A stretch of 64,000 nucleotides of DNA, taken from Saccharomyces paradoxus. Taxonomy: Eukaryota; Ascomycota; Saccharomycetes; Saccharomycetales; Saccharomycetaceae. The translations under genes and the position numbers were made by a program. The notes below the pieces were generated by a model, which saw nothing but the letters and a program-made list of their open reading frames with translations, was not told where the DNA came from and searched no databases. The DNA lies in the NCBI RefSeq assembly GCF_002079055.1, contig NC_047501.1:372001-436000 (forward strand). Direction: 5' to 3'. This document shows, in pieces, positions 48,276-58,630 of the stretch. Each line of letters begins with the position of its first letter. The first letter of the stretch is position 1.

Positions 48276-48660
48276 TGCGTTTCTGAACTATTATTATGTC
48301 TATTGTTCCTTTTCTGGTCTCTTCTTTGAACTAAAGTAATCTTATAAAAGGCAATCCTTTTTTTTGGCAATCTCCTATTAATTCTGACCAAAAAATTCTC
48401 AAAACGAGCCCACTTCAAAGTATCGTAATGGTATTCACCTCATAAGGGGAGGGCATATTGAGCCATAAATGTTTTCTTACCTTTTCGGTCTTTTGAACTC
48501 TCCAAACAAAAAGTTAAAGGGCAAAAAAGCTCACATGACACGCCTGATTTGAGAAAACGTCATAAAAAAAACCACGTGAAAAAAAAAAAAAAAAAAAAAG
48601 AAAAGGAAAAAGGGCAGCTGCAAACTAGTACATACTACACAGATAATTATGAAAAAAACA
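48276..48660. other. Intergenic, VHS3 promoter and NOB1 3' end
   Basis: A 385 bp gap with CACGTG at 48573-48578 (a Cbf1/Pho4-type E-box) next to a 21-base A run at 48579-48599. The E-box is about 300 bp upstream of VHS3. Nothing else recognised. Confidence 0.5.
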
Positions 48661-50058
48661 CTAACTTCTTCTTTTGGAACTGTTGACGTACCTTCCCTTA
48701 CCAATGCGGACGTTATGCTGCTTCAAGCCAGTAATTGCAAATGGGGAAATGTAATTATCCGCAGAACCGCCACCAATCCAATTATTTAAAATCTTCTCAT
48801 TGTGCCTTCTTGTCCATTCTTCTTGCTTTATCACTTTTTCGTATTCTTTCTGATCTTCTCTGAGAATCACATTTTCCTGTGGTTTAGAATGTACGTGTCC
48901 CTTTTTGCCGTACCTTTTTTGGGAGTTCTTAGATAAGGGGCTGGCTACAGAGTACCTGTTTCCTCTATTGTTCCATTGGAAGTTGGATTTCAAGTGCGGT
49001 GTAACCTTCCCAGTGCGTGAGTCAACAGAAACCGCACATCTTAATAAGGTACCCTGTCCACCGCATGAGGCACAGAAATGCTTTGGCTTTCCGTCTTTTG
49101 GCAGGGGAAATATTTTGAAGCAGGCGTGGCATCTTAGCATATAATTACGGATTCGCTTGATTTTCAAACCTGACATGAAATTCATTAGATTTAGATTCAT
49201 CTGCAATGCTACATTTTGGACGGCAAAATCACCAGTTGCCAATGCCACTTGATTTTCTGGTTGTGTCAATGCAACATGGCAATCCTCTTCGGATGCTTCT
49301 ACACCCAATGAACCAGTCGTATCCTCACCACTGTCCTTAATCATTGCTTCTGTTAAGTTATCAGGGGTAATCCAATCACCGTCATCATCAGCGTCCTCGT
49401 ATTCTTCGTTTAAATCGGAAGGTTCCTTTATCTTTTCATTATTACATATTTGGTCTTTGATTCCGGCTTCCTCAACATGCTCCTCTGCTTTACTGTCCAG
49501 CTCAAGGTTTGCATCGCTTTTGCTTTCAGCTAATGAGGAATTTTCAGCTTCTCTTGCTTCTCTTTTCGCCTTTTGCTTTTTTCCACCTCTTCTCTTGTTC
49601 TTTTTCTTTGGAACTTTTTCAGAGTCCCCCTCCTTTTTATTATCTTCTGTGGACATCTGCTTGCCCTCTGTACCATCGTCAGCCTTAGCCGCGTCTAATG
49701 CATCACCTGGTTTTTTCCTTAGTCTCCAATCGCCATTATTCAGTTTTATCTCTAACTCGTATGTCAAAGCAAGAATATGCAAATCATTAGCACTCAGCAC
49801 GGAGTAGTCACCAGTCAATTTGGCGAATGTACTTACCTTGGATATCGAAGTTTCATTTGGGTGTACTAATTTTAATGTTCCGAGGCTCTGCCAAATTTCA
49901 AGGTTCTTCCTGGCTTGAGCATCCTTAATTTCTTGAAACACCGTGGGGGTGGTGTAGAAAGACTGGGCATAATTCTGATAATGTGTGTATGATTGCGTAA
50001 TTAATGGGGTGGCATCTAATACTAAGGCCCTTACATGTGCTGTCTGGTTTTCGGCCAT
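48661..50058 (-). CDS. NOB1: Nob1, endonuclease that forms the 3' end of 18S rRNA
   Basis: Nob1 cuts 20S pre-rRNA at site D in late cytoplasmic pre-40S particles. The 465 residues (459 in S. cerevisiae) begin with a PIN domain: VRALVLDATPLI holds the essential D15, and further acidic positions lie in the SANDLHILALTYELE block near residues 92-106. A long charged insertion follows (KKKNKRRGGKKQKAKREARE and an acidic stretch), then a zinc ribbon with CHAC and CASC near 310-335, and a basic C-terminal region. It starts at the first ATG. PAC and RRPE motifs upstream mark it as a ribosome-biogenesis gene. Confidence 0.96.
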   Translation of the reverse strand: MAENQTAHVRALVLDATPLITQSYTHYQNYAQSFYTTPTVFQEIKDAQARKNLEIWQSLGTLKLVHPNETSISKVSTFAKLTGDYSVLSANDLHILALTYELEIKLNNGDWRLRKKPGDALDAAKADDGTEGKQMSTEDNKKEGDSEKVPKKKNKRRGGKKQKAKREAREAENSSLAESKSDANLELDSKAEEHVEEAGIKDQICNNEKIKEPSDLNEEYEDADDDGDWITPDNLTEAMIKDSGEDTTGSLGVEASEEDCHVALTQPENQVALATGDFAVQNVALQMNLNLMNFMSGLKIKRIRNYMLRCHACFKIFPLPKDGKPKHFCASCGGQGTLLRCAVSVDSRTGKVTPHLKSNFQWNNRGNRYSVASPLSKNSQKRYGKKGHVHSKPQENVILREDQKEYEKVIKQEEWTRRHNEKILNNWIGGGSADNYISPFAITGLKQHNVRIGKGRYVNSSKRRS

Positions 50059-50227
50059 ACTTTGCTGTTTTAAAGAAACTTTGGAAAAACGCTAAACTAT
50101 GGTCACCGATGGGAGTTATATGGTACTAACTGAATGATCTCTATGTTAACAGTCTACCTGATATAGTGATACTGTTATTCCATGTGCATCTTCTCGCTAG
50201 GTAAAAATTTGCGAATGCAAAGCAAAG

Positions 50228-50243
50228 CTCATCGAAAAATTTT
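50228..50243 (-). promoter_or_regulatory. PAC and RRPE motifs of NOB1
   Basis: CTCATCG at 50228-50234 is CGATGAG on the minus strand (PAC, bound by Dot6/Tod6), directly joined to AAAAATTTT (RRPE, bound by Stb3) at 50235-50243, 170-185 bp upstream of NOB1. The pair is the hallmark of growth-regulated ribosome-biogenesis promoters. Confidence 0.65.
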
Positions 50244-50441
50244 GATCTTACATTATGGAATGTCCGGGTTTTTTCAATTCTAAGATTTAACTTTCAAATT
50301 TCTCTCCCGCAGACTCAGTTTTTGTACCTATAAAATATTGACAATGGCATATATATCACAGTCACTGTACTTGCTTATTATCTGCAAATATTTAGTAATA
50401 ACAATCTTCCAAGCCTTTTCGCCATTATATTGGATGATTTA

Positions 50442-50454
50442 GTCACTATATACG
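50442..50454 (+). promoter_or_regulatory. Abf1-type site of SGT1
   Basis: GTCACTATATACG matches RTCRYNNNNNACG, 163-175 bp upstream of the SGT1 ATG. Confidence 0.45.
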
Positions 50455-50616
50455 GTAATCACTATAAGAACCTTATGGTGCAAGGCATCAAGAATGGTTG
50501 ATACTCTGCCACGCATTTTTGAATATTTATAATTGAACGCAGGTACTACGGCGAAGGAACATCAAAAGTCTCTTTAAGGCTGAAGAGTTAATTATTGCAA
50601 GGAAAAGGAAAGAAAA

Positions 50617-51804
50617 ATGCCTGTTGAAAAAGATTTAAAAACTGCGTACAAAACCTTATATGATGATAAGGAGCCACTGAAGGCCCTTCATCTTTATGAT
50701 GAAATCCTCAAAGACTCGCCCAAGAACTTAACGGCTCTAATTTTCAAGGCAGCATGCCTTGAAAAGCTATACTTTGGATTTTCTGATTGGCACAGCGACG
50801 TGACTATGCAAAACGCAAAGGAGCTCCTCGACAAGGCTCTAGTGACAGCTGAGGGTAGGGGCGATCGGTCGAAGATCGCTCTAGTTAACTTTCGTTACTT
50901 TGTTCATTTCTTCAACGTCAAAGACTATGAACGGGCCCAGTCATATTTCAAGAAAGCCAAAAATCTTGGTTATGATGATGACACTTTGCCTCTGTGGGAG
51001 ATTCGTCTGGAGACAAAATTGAGTAAAAGAAGTAAAAAGCAGAGAGACTCAACTATGAAACATATAATTTCATCAGTAGAAAGTACTGAAGACAAAAGAG
51101 AGAAGAATCCTTCTCATAGTCCTATTTCATCTTTCAAAAATGAAACCGGTACTCAAGAATTCCCTAAGTTTAGAGTCGATTGGTACCAATCTAGCGCCTG
51201 CGTCACTATATCGTTATTCACTGTTAATCTTCCTGAATCTAAAGAGCAAGTTAATATACATATCTCTTCAAAGGATAGGAGAACTTTATTAATATCGTAC
51301 CAAGTACCGAAAGCTGGGTCTGAATTTCAATACAACACTAAGCTTACGCATGAAGTAGACCCAAAAGTAGTTTCATTAAATATTTTCCAAAAAAAATTGG
51401 AAATTACCTTGAGGAAAATTGATAATATGCAATGGAAGGCTTTGGAAGAAGGAATGTCAACAGAAGCGTCAAGATCATCAGAAATGAATATAGATTCGGA
51501 TTCTCCAACATGCCCATCATTGGCAGAAACAACGTCAAAAGAGAGACTGACTTATCCATCGTCATCTAAAAAGAAAATAGATTGGTCTAAACTTGATATT
51601 GATGAAGAAGCCGATGAAGAAGCGGGATCGGCTGATAGTTTCTTCCAAAAGCTCTACGCCGGAGCGGATCCAGATACCAAAAGGGCTATGATGAAATCCT
51701 TTATAGAAAGTAACGGTACTTCGTTAAGCACGGACTGGGAAGACGTATCTAAAGGGACGGTTAAAACTTCACCACCAGCAGGTATGGAATCTAAACATTG
51801 GTGA
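50617..51804 (+). CDS. SGT1: Sgt1, Hsp90 co-chaperone for kinetochore and SCF assembly
   Basis: Sgt1 couples Hsp90 to Skp1-containing complexes (CBF3 at the kinetochore, SCF ubiquitin ligases) and to adenylate cyclase. The 395 residues equal the S. cerevisiae length. Seen in order: TPR domain (1-140; [20 protein letters not shown] and [20 protein letters not shown]), a linker, a CS domain (about 182-275; [20 protein letters not shown] and [17 protein letters not shown]), which contacts Hsp90, and the SGS domain at the end ([38 protein letters not shown]). All three domains are complete. Confidence 0.97.
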   Translation: MPVEKDLKTAYKTLYDDKEPLKALHLYDEILKDSPKNLTALIFKAACLEKLYFGFSDWHSDVTMQNAKELLDKALVTAEGRGDRSKIALVNFRYFVHFFNVKDYERAQSYFKKAKNLGYDDDTLPLWEIRLETKLSKRSKKQRDSTMKHIISSVESTEDKREKNPSHSPISSFKNETGTQEFPKFRVDWYQSSACVTISLFTVNLPESKEQVNIHISSKDRRTLLISYQVPKAGSEFQYNTKLTHEVDPKVVSLNIFQKKLEITLRKIDNMQWKALEEGMSTEASRSSEMNIDSDSPTCPSLAETTSKERLTYPSSSKKKIDWSKLDIDEEADEEAGSADSFFQKLYAGADPDTKRAMMKSFIESNGTSLSTDWEDVSKGTVKTSPPAGMESKHW

Positions 51805-52086
51805 ATAATTACTATATATTTACATAATTATTACATATGTAGTAGAATGGCAGTAATGATACATTTTGGATTTAGACTAGCCAACTTGAGTATTTACTTG
51901 GAATGCCTACATGATTATATTGAATATTACAAATTGTGTTATGTCCATATTTATCCAGAGCTACGGGGTGATGGAAGAAGGAATGAATGAAAGGATAATG
52001 TAGCGAAGGCCAGGGAGAGATGTAAAAAAAATCACCAAAAATAAATAATATATTTTAAGGGTTCGGTGGATGTGTTTCCAAGAAAT

Positions 52087-54744
52087 TCAGATATCTGTAA
52101 TGGAGAAAGCATTCAACTTCGAAACTTGCTCGTTCTTCCATGTAATAAAATCCTTATCATTTTCATCTTCCATCATACTGGTATCATCAAATCCACTTTC
52201 AAGATCTTTTTGTTGAATGTTTAACTGAAATTTACCTTCTGGTGACATGGAAAGATTATATATGCTGTGCTCAGGTTCTTTATAGGGACTGCTCAATTTT
52301 TGTGCATAATCCTCTAATGAGCTTTTACGTTGCGGGCTCCGAATATTCTCTTTACCAATGGTGCCAATCGACCTTTTAACAAGCTCTAAAGCCTTTTCTT
52401 TGGTTAATTGAGGGATATGACTACCCTTTGTATCGACTTTGTTTAGCGGGATCGGGAACAGTTGGCGTGGTTTCACCGCATGTTCGCTATGTGTATGATT
52501 TATCATAGGCGATGATGAAAAATCGGATGAACTGTATTTGTTTAGGGTAGGTCTCTCTATATTCCCTTTGGAGTTCCTAGATATTACTGTAGGTGCTAGT
52601 AATCTTGTACCTCTTCTTTTAGGACTAGATAAGCGCGTTGTCCCTTGCATATGTCGAGCAAGCGAGTTCTCTCGGGATAAGCCACTCTTTGGTAAGCCCT
52701 GCCTTGTCTTTTTTGAAGGCGTCTTATAAGTCATGTTGATATCATTGAAATCTAAACCAATCGGTACTCTGATGGAACTTTGAGCGGCCTTGGAAGTGGT
52801 TTTTATGACTTTATTCTCCTTGCCCGTGCCGCTTTTTCCCTTTTTAGATCTCTGCATTTTAACTCTGCATCTTGGATATTTCGCTTCAATCTCCTGTTGT
52901 TGAATGTCGATTGCTTCTGAAAGCGGCCGACCTTTGAGCAAAAAAGGCTGGTCGAATAGGCCAGCGGCCTCTTCCAATTTCGTTCTTAAATCATTAATGA
53001 CTCGAGGAAAGTGTCTTGTTATCCTCTTCCTCATTTTTTCTTCAGTAAGTAAAATCTTATGAGAATTTCTAGACAAAAGCCTAGAAGAGTCTTTTGAGCT
53101 CCTTTCCAAAAATTCTTGATCTTCCTGTAAAGATTCAAATTCTGATATTAGTTTCAAAATTGGTTTATAAAGAGTAAGTTTGTCCTCCAGTTTTTTTAGC
53201 TCATTTTCGCAAGTTTCTAAAAGAAGCTCATCTTCCTGTAAAGTCGTTGCATTTCTCCTTTGTTCTTCAAATACAGTGATGAATTTAGACCGGCTTTCTT
53301 CTGAATACTGTAGCGTGTGCCACAATTCCTTAATTTTGTCCCAAGAATCTGATATTAGTTTTTTTATTAGTTTTTTTTTCATTACTTCAAGTCGCATTAG
53401 TTCTTCAGAGATTCTATCTAAGGTCTCGGTTGACAGACTTGAATTATTAAGCATAAAGGTCTTGGTATATTCCTGAGAGATTCTTAGCCTTATCCAAAGT
53501 TTTTTGCATTGTTCCATCAAGAGTTTCTTCTTGTCTACTCTTTCCTCATGGATAGCTTGCAGTTTTTTCAATGTTGTATCAATCTTACGCATCCTTTCTC
53601 TGTCTACAGGGTGGAAATTCGGTAGTTTTGATTTAGAGTTTTTCTCTTCTCCATATGATTTTAGGTTTTGTTCAAAATTCTCGTCTATTAATGTTGCAAG
53701 CGGAGTTTCAAGTTGCTCACATATGGATAAAATACTATCCTTTTTGGTGAGTATGCTTTTAAACCTCCTCTCGTATTCTTCCTCATAAATTTTTATGACC
53801 TCATCCATGTGCTTCACGGATTCTTTGTTAATAGTTTTAAACGCCGACCCCTTTAAAATATCCTTTCTATTATCTGTAATAAATTTCATGGACAATCCAA
53901 TATCGTCTCTACTATTTTCTATTTGCGACAGATATGTGGTTAATATGTCTAATTCGGGAAAGGCAGAGATCGCCTCACTATCTGCTTCTGTCAGTCCGGG
54001 AAGATCCTCTTTCACGGATTGTACGAGATGTTTTAAAGTAATTAAGGATTTCAAATAGTCGTGGAGTCTGGGTAAAAAGCTTCCTAGCACAAAGTTTTTT
54101 GCGGTATCTAATGCTGCCTTTTTGCTTAGTAAGGAAAGTGGCTTTTTAGGTGATTGTGGTACAGTTTTACTTTTCTGTAGTAGAATAGCGTTTCTAATGT
54201 ACAAATCAGGAATAGTCTTTATCCCACTTGGGTCATTTATTCTCTCTAGAATGTTATTTAGAATATTCTGTTCGATTTCATTTTCTACGGACAGTCTTTT
54301 CAATTCTTCGTCAGCTTGCTCAAAAAACTGTTTTATAGAATCAGATATAGTGGTGAATATGATTTTTTCTTTATTAATAATTTCAGTATTAGAATACCCA
54401 ATATTTTGATATATGACATTGAGATTCTCCAGTAGTTTTTCTAGTTCCTTTGAAATGAGTATGAAATTTTCTTTATACATATTATCCATCGTGTTGCCTT
54501 TGCCATTTTCTGAGTCTAAAAAATGGTGGTTAGTGGACACGTTTTTCAAGGGAGAGCCAAAATCTCTAATACGAACTGGGGTCAACTTCATAAATTCTTT
54601 GGAATTTGATTGATTCACCATTGTCGACACAGTTAGCGGAGTTGCTAAGGAGGGATTCATATGCGGCATAAATGTAGTAGACCCGGAATTTTCACTATTT
54701 CTCCTCGATTGAGTAGGCAAAGGGGAAGAAGTTGCTGTCTCCAT
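52087..54744 (-). CDS. ASE1: Ase1 (PRC1/MAP65), spindle midzone microtubule bundler
   Basis: Ase1 crosslinks antiparallel microtubules and holds the anaphase midzone together. The 885 residues equal the S. cerevisiae length when the ATG at 54744 (METATSSPLP) is used; the open frame goes nine codons further but only to a TTG. The centre is coiled coil and spectrin-like (about 80-640), including the conserved microtubule-binding block around LRTKLEEAAGLFDQPFLLKG. The tail is basic and Ser/Pro-rich with Cdk-type sites. Two K-E-N tripeptides (GTGKENKVIK and GKENIRSP) could serve APC-Cdh1, which is known to degrade Ase1 at mitotic exit. Confidence 0.95.
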   Translation of the reverse strand: METATSSPLPTQSRRNSENSGSTTFMPHMNPSLATPLTVSTMVNQSNSKEFMKLTPVRIRDFGSPLKNVSTNHHFLDSENGKGNTMDNMYKENFILISKELEKLLENLNVIYQNIGYSNTEIINKEKIIFTTISDSIKQFFEQADEELKRLSVENEIEQNILNNILERINDPSGIKTIPDLYIRNAILLQKSKTVPQSPKKPLSLLSKKAALDTAKNFVLGSFLPRLHDYLKSLITLKHLVQSVKEDLPGLTEADSEAISAFPELDILTTYLSQIENSRDDIGLSMKFITDNRKDILKGSAFKTINKESVKHMDEVIKIYEEEYERRFKSILTKKDSILSICEQLETPLATLIDENFEQNLKSYGEEKNSKSKLPNFHPVDRERMRKIDTTLKKLQAIHEERVDKKKLLMEQCKKLWIRLRISQEYTKTFMLNNSSLSTETLDRISEELMRLEVMKKKLIKKLISDSWDKIKELWHTLQYSEESRSKFITVFEEQRRNATTLQEDELLLETCENELKKLEDKLTLYKPILKLISEFESLQEDQEFLERSSKDSSRLLSRNSHKILLTEEKMRKRITRHFPRVINDLRTKLEEAAGLFDQPFLLKGRPLSEAIDIQQQEIEAKYPRCRVKMQRSKKGKSGTGKENKVIKTTSKAAQSSIRVPIGLDFNDINMTYKTPSKKTRQGLPKSGLSRENSLARHMQGTTRLSSPKRRGTRLLAPTVISRNSKGNIERPTLNKYSSSDFSSSPMINHTHSEHAVKPRQLFPIPLNKVDTKGSHIPQLTKEKALELVKRSIGTIGKENIRSPQRKSSLEDYAQKLSSPYKEPEHSIYNLSMSPEGKFQLNIQQKDLESGFDDTSMMEDENDKDFITWKNEQVSKLNAFSITDI

Positions 54745-55316
54745 TTCAACATCAAAGGTAGCGAATTCCAAAATGAAAGCTTTGAATTCTAATGCCAGAA
54801 TGCTATGTCTGATGATAAAAATAGCCTACTAAAATAATCTAATTTATCCTTAAAGTAACTCTTCTCGGTAATAGCCGCTTGTTCGTATCTTTGCTATTGT
54901 TCTGTAAAAGAAACTGTCTTTCAATTTCAGTAATATTTTTGTATTTGTTTCCTCTTAAAGATTCTCAAGCTTATTTACTTTTTACCGCATTGGGAAATAG
55001 TAGATGAGCAATTAAAATCACACTGTACGGTTTTCTTGGCGGTTATTTAGTATAATTAAGCAATAGCCTAAATGTGGCAGGTTTACTGTTCAAAATCAGT
55101 TTTTCACAAATTGTAAATTCAAAAAGGGTTTTAAAAATTAAAAAAAAAGGGTCTTCGGATGACGTATTTTTTCTGTCTTACATCACATATTTTTGTTTAT
55201 ATTCATTTCTGGGAATAAACACTTCTGGTACTCAAGAATTCAGATTCTTGCCAAAATATTAATTAAAAATACAATCCTATAAAGAAAAGCTTTTTAAAAG
55301 AACATTTATTCCTTTT
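54745..55316. other. Intergenic, ASE1 promoter
   Basis: This 570 bp AT-rich stretch upstream of ASE1 ends where the delta LTR begins. I vaguely recall an origin (ARS1511) near here in S. cerevisiae, but found only imperfect ARS cores (for example near 54972 and 55194). No gene or RNA recognised. Confidence 0.45.
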
Positions 55317-55650
55317 ATTCGGAATAGAGATCAGCTATCGTCTATTGACTAGTATTCAAGTTACTAGTATATTATCACATGTGGTGCAAAAAGATGACAT
55401 AAAGATTGAGAAACAGTCATCGAATTTAGTGGAAGCTGAGACGCAAGGATTGATAATGCAATAGGATAATGAATGACAACATATAAACGGAAAGAAGATA
55501 AAGTAATATTATTATGTAGAACTATGGATTCCCTTTTGTGGATTCCAAGATCCTCGAGGAGAACTTCTAGTATATTCTGTATACCTAATATTATAGCCTT
55601 TAGTGACAACGGAAATCCCAACAACTATCTAATTATTCACATAATTCTCG
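55317..55650 (+). mobile_element. Solo delta LTR of the Ty1/Ty2 family
   Basis: About 334 bp, the normal length of a Ty1/Ty2 delta element, and similar along its whole length to the delta sequence I remember. Recognisable stretches include ACTAGTATATTATCACAT, GTGGAAGCTGA, ACGCAAGGATTGATAATG and CTCGAGGAGAACTTCTAGTA. There is no internal region or partner LTR, so it is a solo LTR left by recombination. It is clearly diverged and probably old. It ends about 100 bp upstream of tRNA-Lys, the favoured Ty1 target zone. Confidence 0.88.
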
Positions 55651-55752
55651 CTATTGATTATCACTAGTTTCGACAGAAAGTTTGTTAAATATAGCAAGAC
55701 ATTATAGGGAGTATGTAATGCAATCTTTAATCATGTCGCTCCGAAGAACTCA

Positions 55753-55848
55753 TCCTTGTTAGCTCAGTTGGTAGAGCGTTCGGCTTTTAAGCGTATTTGC
55801 TTAAGCAAGGATACCGAAATGTCAGGGGTTCGAGCCCCCTATGAGGAG
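55753..55848 (+). tRNA. tK(UUU): tRNA-Lys (anticodon UUU) with a 23-nt intron
   Basis: The 96-base gene folds as a cloverleaf of 73 bases with an intron. The acceptor stem pairs TCCTTGT (55753-55759) with ATGAGGA (55841-55847), with two G-T pairs, and the discriminator base is G at 55848. The A box (TAGCTCAGTTGG) and B box (GGTTCGAGCCC near 55827) of the Pol III promoter are intact. The anticodon loop CTTTTAA places TTT at 55786-55788. A 23-base intron follows at 55791-55813, one base 3' of the anticodon, as in all yeast tRNA introns. S. cerevisiae has the same gene, tK(UUU)O, here. Confidence 0.97.
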
Positions 55849-55855
55849 TTCTTTC

Positions 55856-55861
55856 TTTTTT
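55856..55861 (+). terminator. Pol III terminator of tRNA-Lys
   Basis: A run of six T residues eight bases after the tRNA end is the standard RNA polymerase III stop. Confidence 0.8.
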
Positions 55862-56010
55862 AAGCACGATACAAATATCGTCCTACCATCCTCTAATTTC
55901 ACAATGAAACAAGTCTATTGATTCCCTTCAAGCATTATAATAATGATATTTTTTGGTCACATAAGGGTGTTCATTCAAAAATATGTATGACATTTCTATA
56001 AATTGAGAAT

Positions 56011-57363
56011 TCAATTGCTCTTTTGCATCAAATATGCTAATAATTGAGCCGTGAATTCGACACATGCTATCCCTGTAGCTGCTGTATTCTCATCCAGTCC
56101 TCTACGGGCCACAATCACACCATGTGCATTCACAGCCTTTATATATATTGGGACTCTAATCCATTTTAACCTGTTCAGATTTCCCAGGATAACCTTCCGG
56201 TTCTCATCGAAGGGTAATTTCTTGAATTTGGATTTCCAGACACCATCATTTATGTTGGAGTATTTTTGAATGAATTCCTTCCAGGGAAGCTCTTCTTCGT
56301 TCACAAGGCTAGTATTACTTGCCTCATAGTTCGCATCCATGTCTAAAGCCGAGTTTATAATAGAGCCATATGCATCTGTAACGTAGCCCTTCAGTTGCTC
56401 CGTCAATCCTAATCTTCCTCTAACCTCATTGTGAAGGATACCATTAGAGAGCATTTTGCGATATTTACAGGTAACAATATAACTATAGGCGGTTCCCAGA
56501 CCATTCATAACCAGGGCTATTGGGAAAATCAGAAAGGTTGCAACTAGTATTATAAGAATAGTGCGTCCCCACTTCTTATAAGTCTTGGTCGGTTTGGCAG
56601 GGGCATGGCTATTAATGTTTAAAGCGTTTAGGTCAACAACCTTAGGTAATATTCCTTTATAACCAGATCCCGGAATCTTTTCTTCGAAAGTGTATTTCAA
56701 TTTGTTGTCAAAATCAATGAATGGATCGCAATCCGTAATAAACGCCGTGTAGAAGGCCACCGTACGGTCATTTTTAACATTCGCAAAGGCTATCCTCCAT
56801 TTAAATAGCGACAGTGCTTCGAGGTACTCACCCTGGCTCAGTTTCACTAATATATCGTTACTCGAATTTGCAATGAACATTTCTCTCCCACTTTTACCTA
56901 AAATGGTAGATCCAAGAGTCCTCAATGCACTATATAACACGCTTTTATATGCTATGCCTGTAGGATTGTAAAACTCCACCCCCAAGTGAGGCGTTGCCAT
57001 CGTAATAAATAATTGTGGCTCAATATCCTCAAACAGTTCCTTAAATTCGGTCAACATCTTACCGATCATAAATCGAGCCACTAATCCACCTTGCGAATAT
57101 CCCATTACGCTCATTTTAGTAATTCTCCCGTCTTTATAGTCTCGGATAAATTCACAAACCTCAATCAATGTCCTGTACCCAATAATTTCGATACCATCAA
57201 ACGTCTTAAACATCGCATTCTGCTTTGGTAAAAAATATATCATATCGTCTCTAACATTTTCCTTTTTCAATGTAGCGGAAAGGATTGTCCTCATAGACTC
57301 CATATGTGTATAGTTACCCCATAGCCCGTGAATCAACACAAAAAGGTGTTTATCCGAGGTCAT
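56011..57363 (-). CDS. LPL1: Lpl1, lipid-droplet phospholipase
   Basis: Lpl1 is a serine phospholipase on lipid droplets with broad phospholipid specificity. The 450 residues equal the S. cerevisiae length. It shows the alpha/beta-hydrolase pattern of the ROG1/DUF676 lipases: [15 protein letters not shown] near residues 7-21 (oxyanion side), the nucleophile elbow GYSQG with S90, and [10 protein letters not shown] downstream; a further His in the C-terminal half completes the expected triad. One hydrophobic segment ([20 protein letters not shown], about 269-288) probably attaches it to the droplet. A PACE-like site sits 62-70 bp upstream. Confidence 0.94.
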   Translation of the reverse strand: MTSDKHLFVLIHGLWGNYTHMESMRTILSATLKKENVRDDMIYFLPKQNAMFKTFDGIEIIGYRTLIEVCEFIRDYKDGRITKMSVMGYSQGGLVARFMIGKMLTEFKELFEDIEPQLFITMATPHLGVEFYNPTGIAYKSVLYSALRTLGSTILGKSGREMFIANSSNDILVKLSQGEYLEALSLFKWRIAFANVKNDRTVAFYTAFITDCDPFIDFDNKLKYTFEEKIPGSGYKGILPKVVDLNALNINSHAPAKPTKTYKKWGRTILIILVATFLIFPIALVMNGLGTAYSYIVTCKYRKMLSNGILHNEVRGRLGLTEQLKGYVTDAYGSIINSALDMDANYEASNTSLVNEEELPWKEFIQKYSNINDGVWKSKFKKLPFDENRKVILGNLNRLKWIRVPIYIKAVNAHGVIVARRGLDENTAATGIACVEFTAQLLAYLMQKSN

Positions 57364-57424
57364 TTGAAATTCTTACGATGGCGGGTTTGATCACGAAGTT
57401 TCTAACGATTATTGCAATCAAGAC

Positions 57425-57433
57425 TTGCCACCC
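57425..57433 (-). promoter_or_regulatory. PACE-like Rpn4 site of LPL1
   Basis: CTTGCCACC is GGTGGCAAG on the minus strand, 8/9 of the Rpn4 element and identical to the second TMC1 site, 62-70 bp upstream of LPL1. I recall reports that LPL1 is induced by Rpn4. Confidence 0.5.
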
Positions 57434-57487
57434 TTTTTTATTATCTTTGTTTTTCATATGATCTTATATACTGAAAATCCCCGTTAA

Positions 57488-58261
57488 TCATGATTTGGTG
57501 AAGAGCTTTAAAAGGGCTTCCACCGTTTCCTGCAATGACTCGAACGAAACCTCTTCGCCAGATCCCATCGATATGCGTCTTAATTCATCTCTGTGCGTAA
57601 ATTCGGCAGCATCAAATGTTACCTTGTACAACTTTTGGAATTCTGTGGTAGAATTAGGAATACCCCGAAGTCGGAGGCCACCCAAAATCAGCTTGGACAA
57701 AGTTTCATTGAATTGGAGCCGTTTGTCATTAATCTGGACGTTTCGGTATACTTTTGTTTTCGTTCCAATCTTCCTCTGCTGAGATTGTTGTATTATTATA
57801 TCAATGCTACCTTCCTTTGATACCGACGGCCTTGTTTTTCCAATCTCTTGCTTCATTTTGGACACCTGGCTGTCAAACTCATGCTTCATTGTTAGATCGA
57901 CTTGGAAACAGTTTAATTCTGTGTTCTCTCGAAATATAATGAGGTATGCTGGCTCCCGTGACCGCTGATCAATCTTGTCAGCCAATTCAATCACAATGCC
58001 ACGATTCGCGTTCCTTAGTTTTGATTTAAAGTAAGCCTGTGCGGTTGCACTGGTACTATAACATCTATATGTATTCATGTCCTTGGTGCGGATCCACAAA
58101 GGCAGTTTTCCAAGATCTACATACTGAATAAACTGTCCCCTCCACTCTGGAGTTGATTTACTTGCCATAGGTCGATTGCTCCAAAGTTGAACATCCCTAA
58201 TAACCAAACTTCCCTGCTTTCCGCTAAGAGTAAACTTTAGTGTGCATAATTTCTGTGACAT
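57488..58261 (-). CDS. SLD7: Sld7, partner of Sld3 in replication initiation
   Basis: Sld7 binds Sld3 and lowers its affinity for Cdc45, fine-tuning origin firing. The 257 residues match S. cerevisiae. The N-terminal half (about 1-130) corresponds to the Sld3-binding domain, and the C-terminal helical part (about 170-257, for example [20 protein letters not shown] and [19 protein letters not shown]) to the dimerising domain. No catalytic motif is expected. The frame opens one codon earlier with TTG, so the ATG at 58261 ([10 protein letters not shown]) is the start. It is divergent from CKA2. Confidence 0.94.
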   Translation of the reverse strand: MSQKLCTLKFTLSGKQGSLVIRDVQLWSNRPMASKSTPEWRGQFIQYVDLGKLPLWIRTKDMNTYRCYSTSATAQAYFKSKLRNANRGIVIELADKIDQRSREPAYLIIFRENTELNCFQVDLTMKHEFDSQVSKMKQEIGKTRPSVSKEGSIDIIIQQSQQRKIGTKTKVYRNVQINDKRLQFNETLSKLILGGLRLRGIPNSTTEFQKLYKVTFDAAEFTHRDELRRISMGSGEEVSFESLQETVEALLKLFTKS

Positions 58262-58630
58262 CAAAAGTCAGGTGAATTGGCGAAGAATACCCGCTTTCAA
58301 GGCAGTATACTGTCCCTTACTTAGTTACCAACAAGCCTTCATCAATGCCTCAAGGAAAAAAAATTCCTTGCGTAGCCCGCTTTTCGCCCGAATCTGGCAG
58401 GGCAAACAGACGATCGAAAAATTTCCAACGATCTTATCTAGGTGGATGCAATAAAAAGAAGAATAAAGCAGCGCCAACTTTTTAACCTAAATTGGTAAGT
58501 AACCGGCGAACCCATCTGTTGGAGTTGTATGATTGCTAAAAAATAAAAAGTAATCAAAAGAACATCACAGAGTTATAAGGTCTTTGGCAACTAGAAGGAA
58601 CAACAAACCTAAAAGGGCAGAAGGAACAGA
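58262..58630. other. Divergent SLD7-CKA2 promoter
   Basis: A 369 bp shared promoter. A short hairpin AAGGAA/TTCCTT lies near 58350-58368. No perfect Abf1 or Reb1 site was found. Confidence 0.45.

Larger units (their letters stand above)
50059..50616. other. Divergent NOB1-SGT1 promoter
   Basis: This 558 bp gap serves two divergent genes. PAC and RRPE motifs lie on the NOB1 side (50228-50243) and an Abf1-type site on the SGT1 side (50442-50454). Confidence 0.6.

Noticed and set aside
54745-55316. Possible replication origin upstream of ASE1
   Set aside because: I recall an ARS near here in S. cerevisiae but found no perfect ARS core, so I do not call one.
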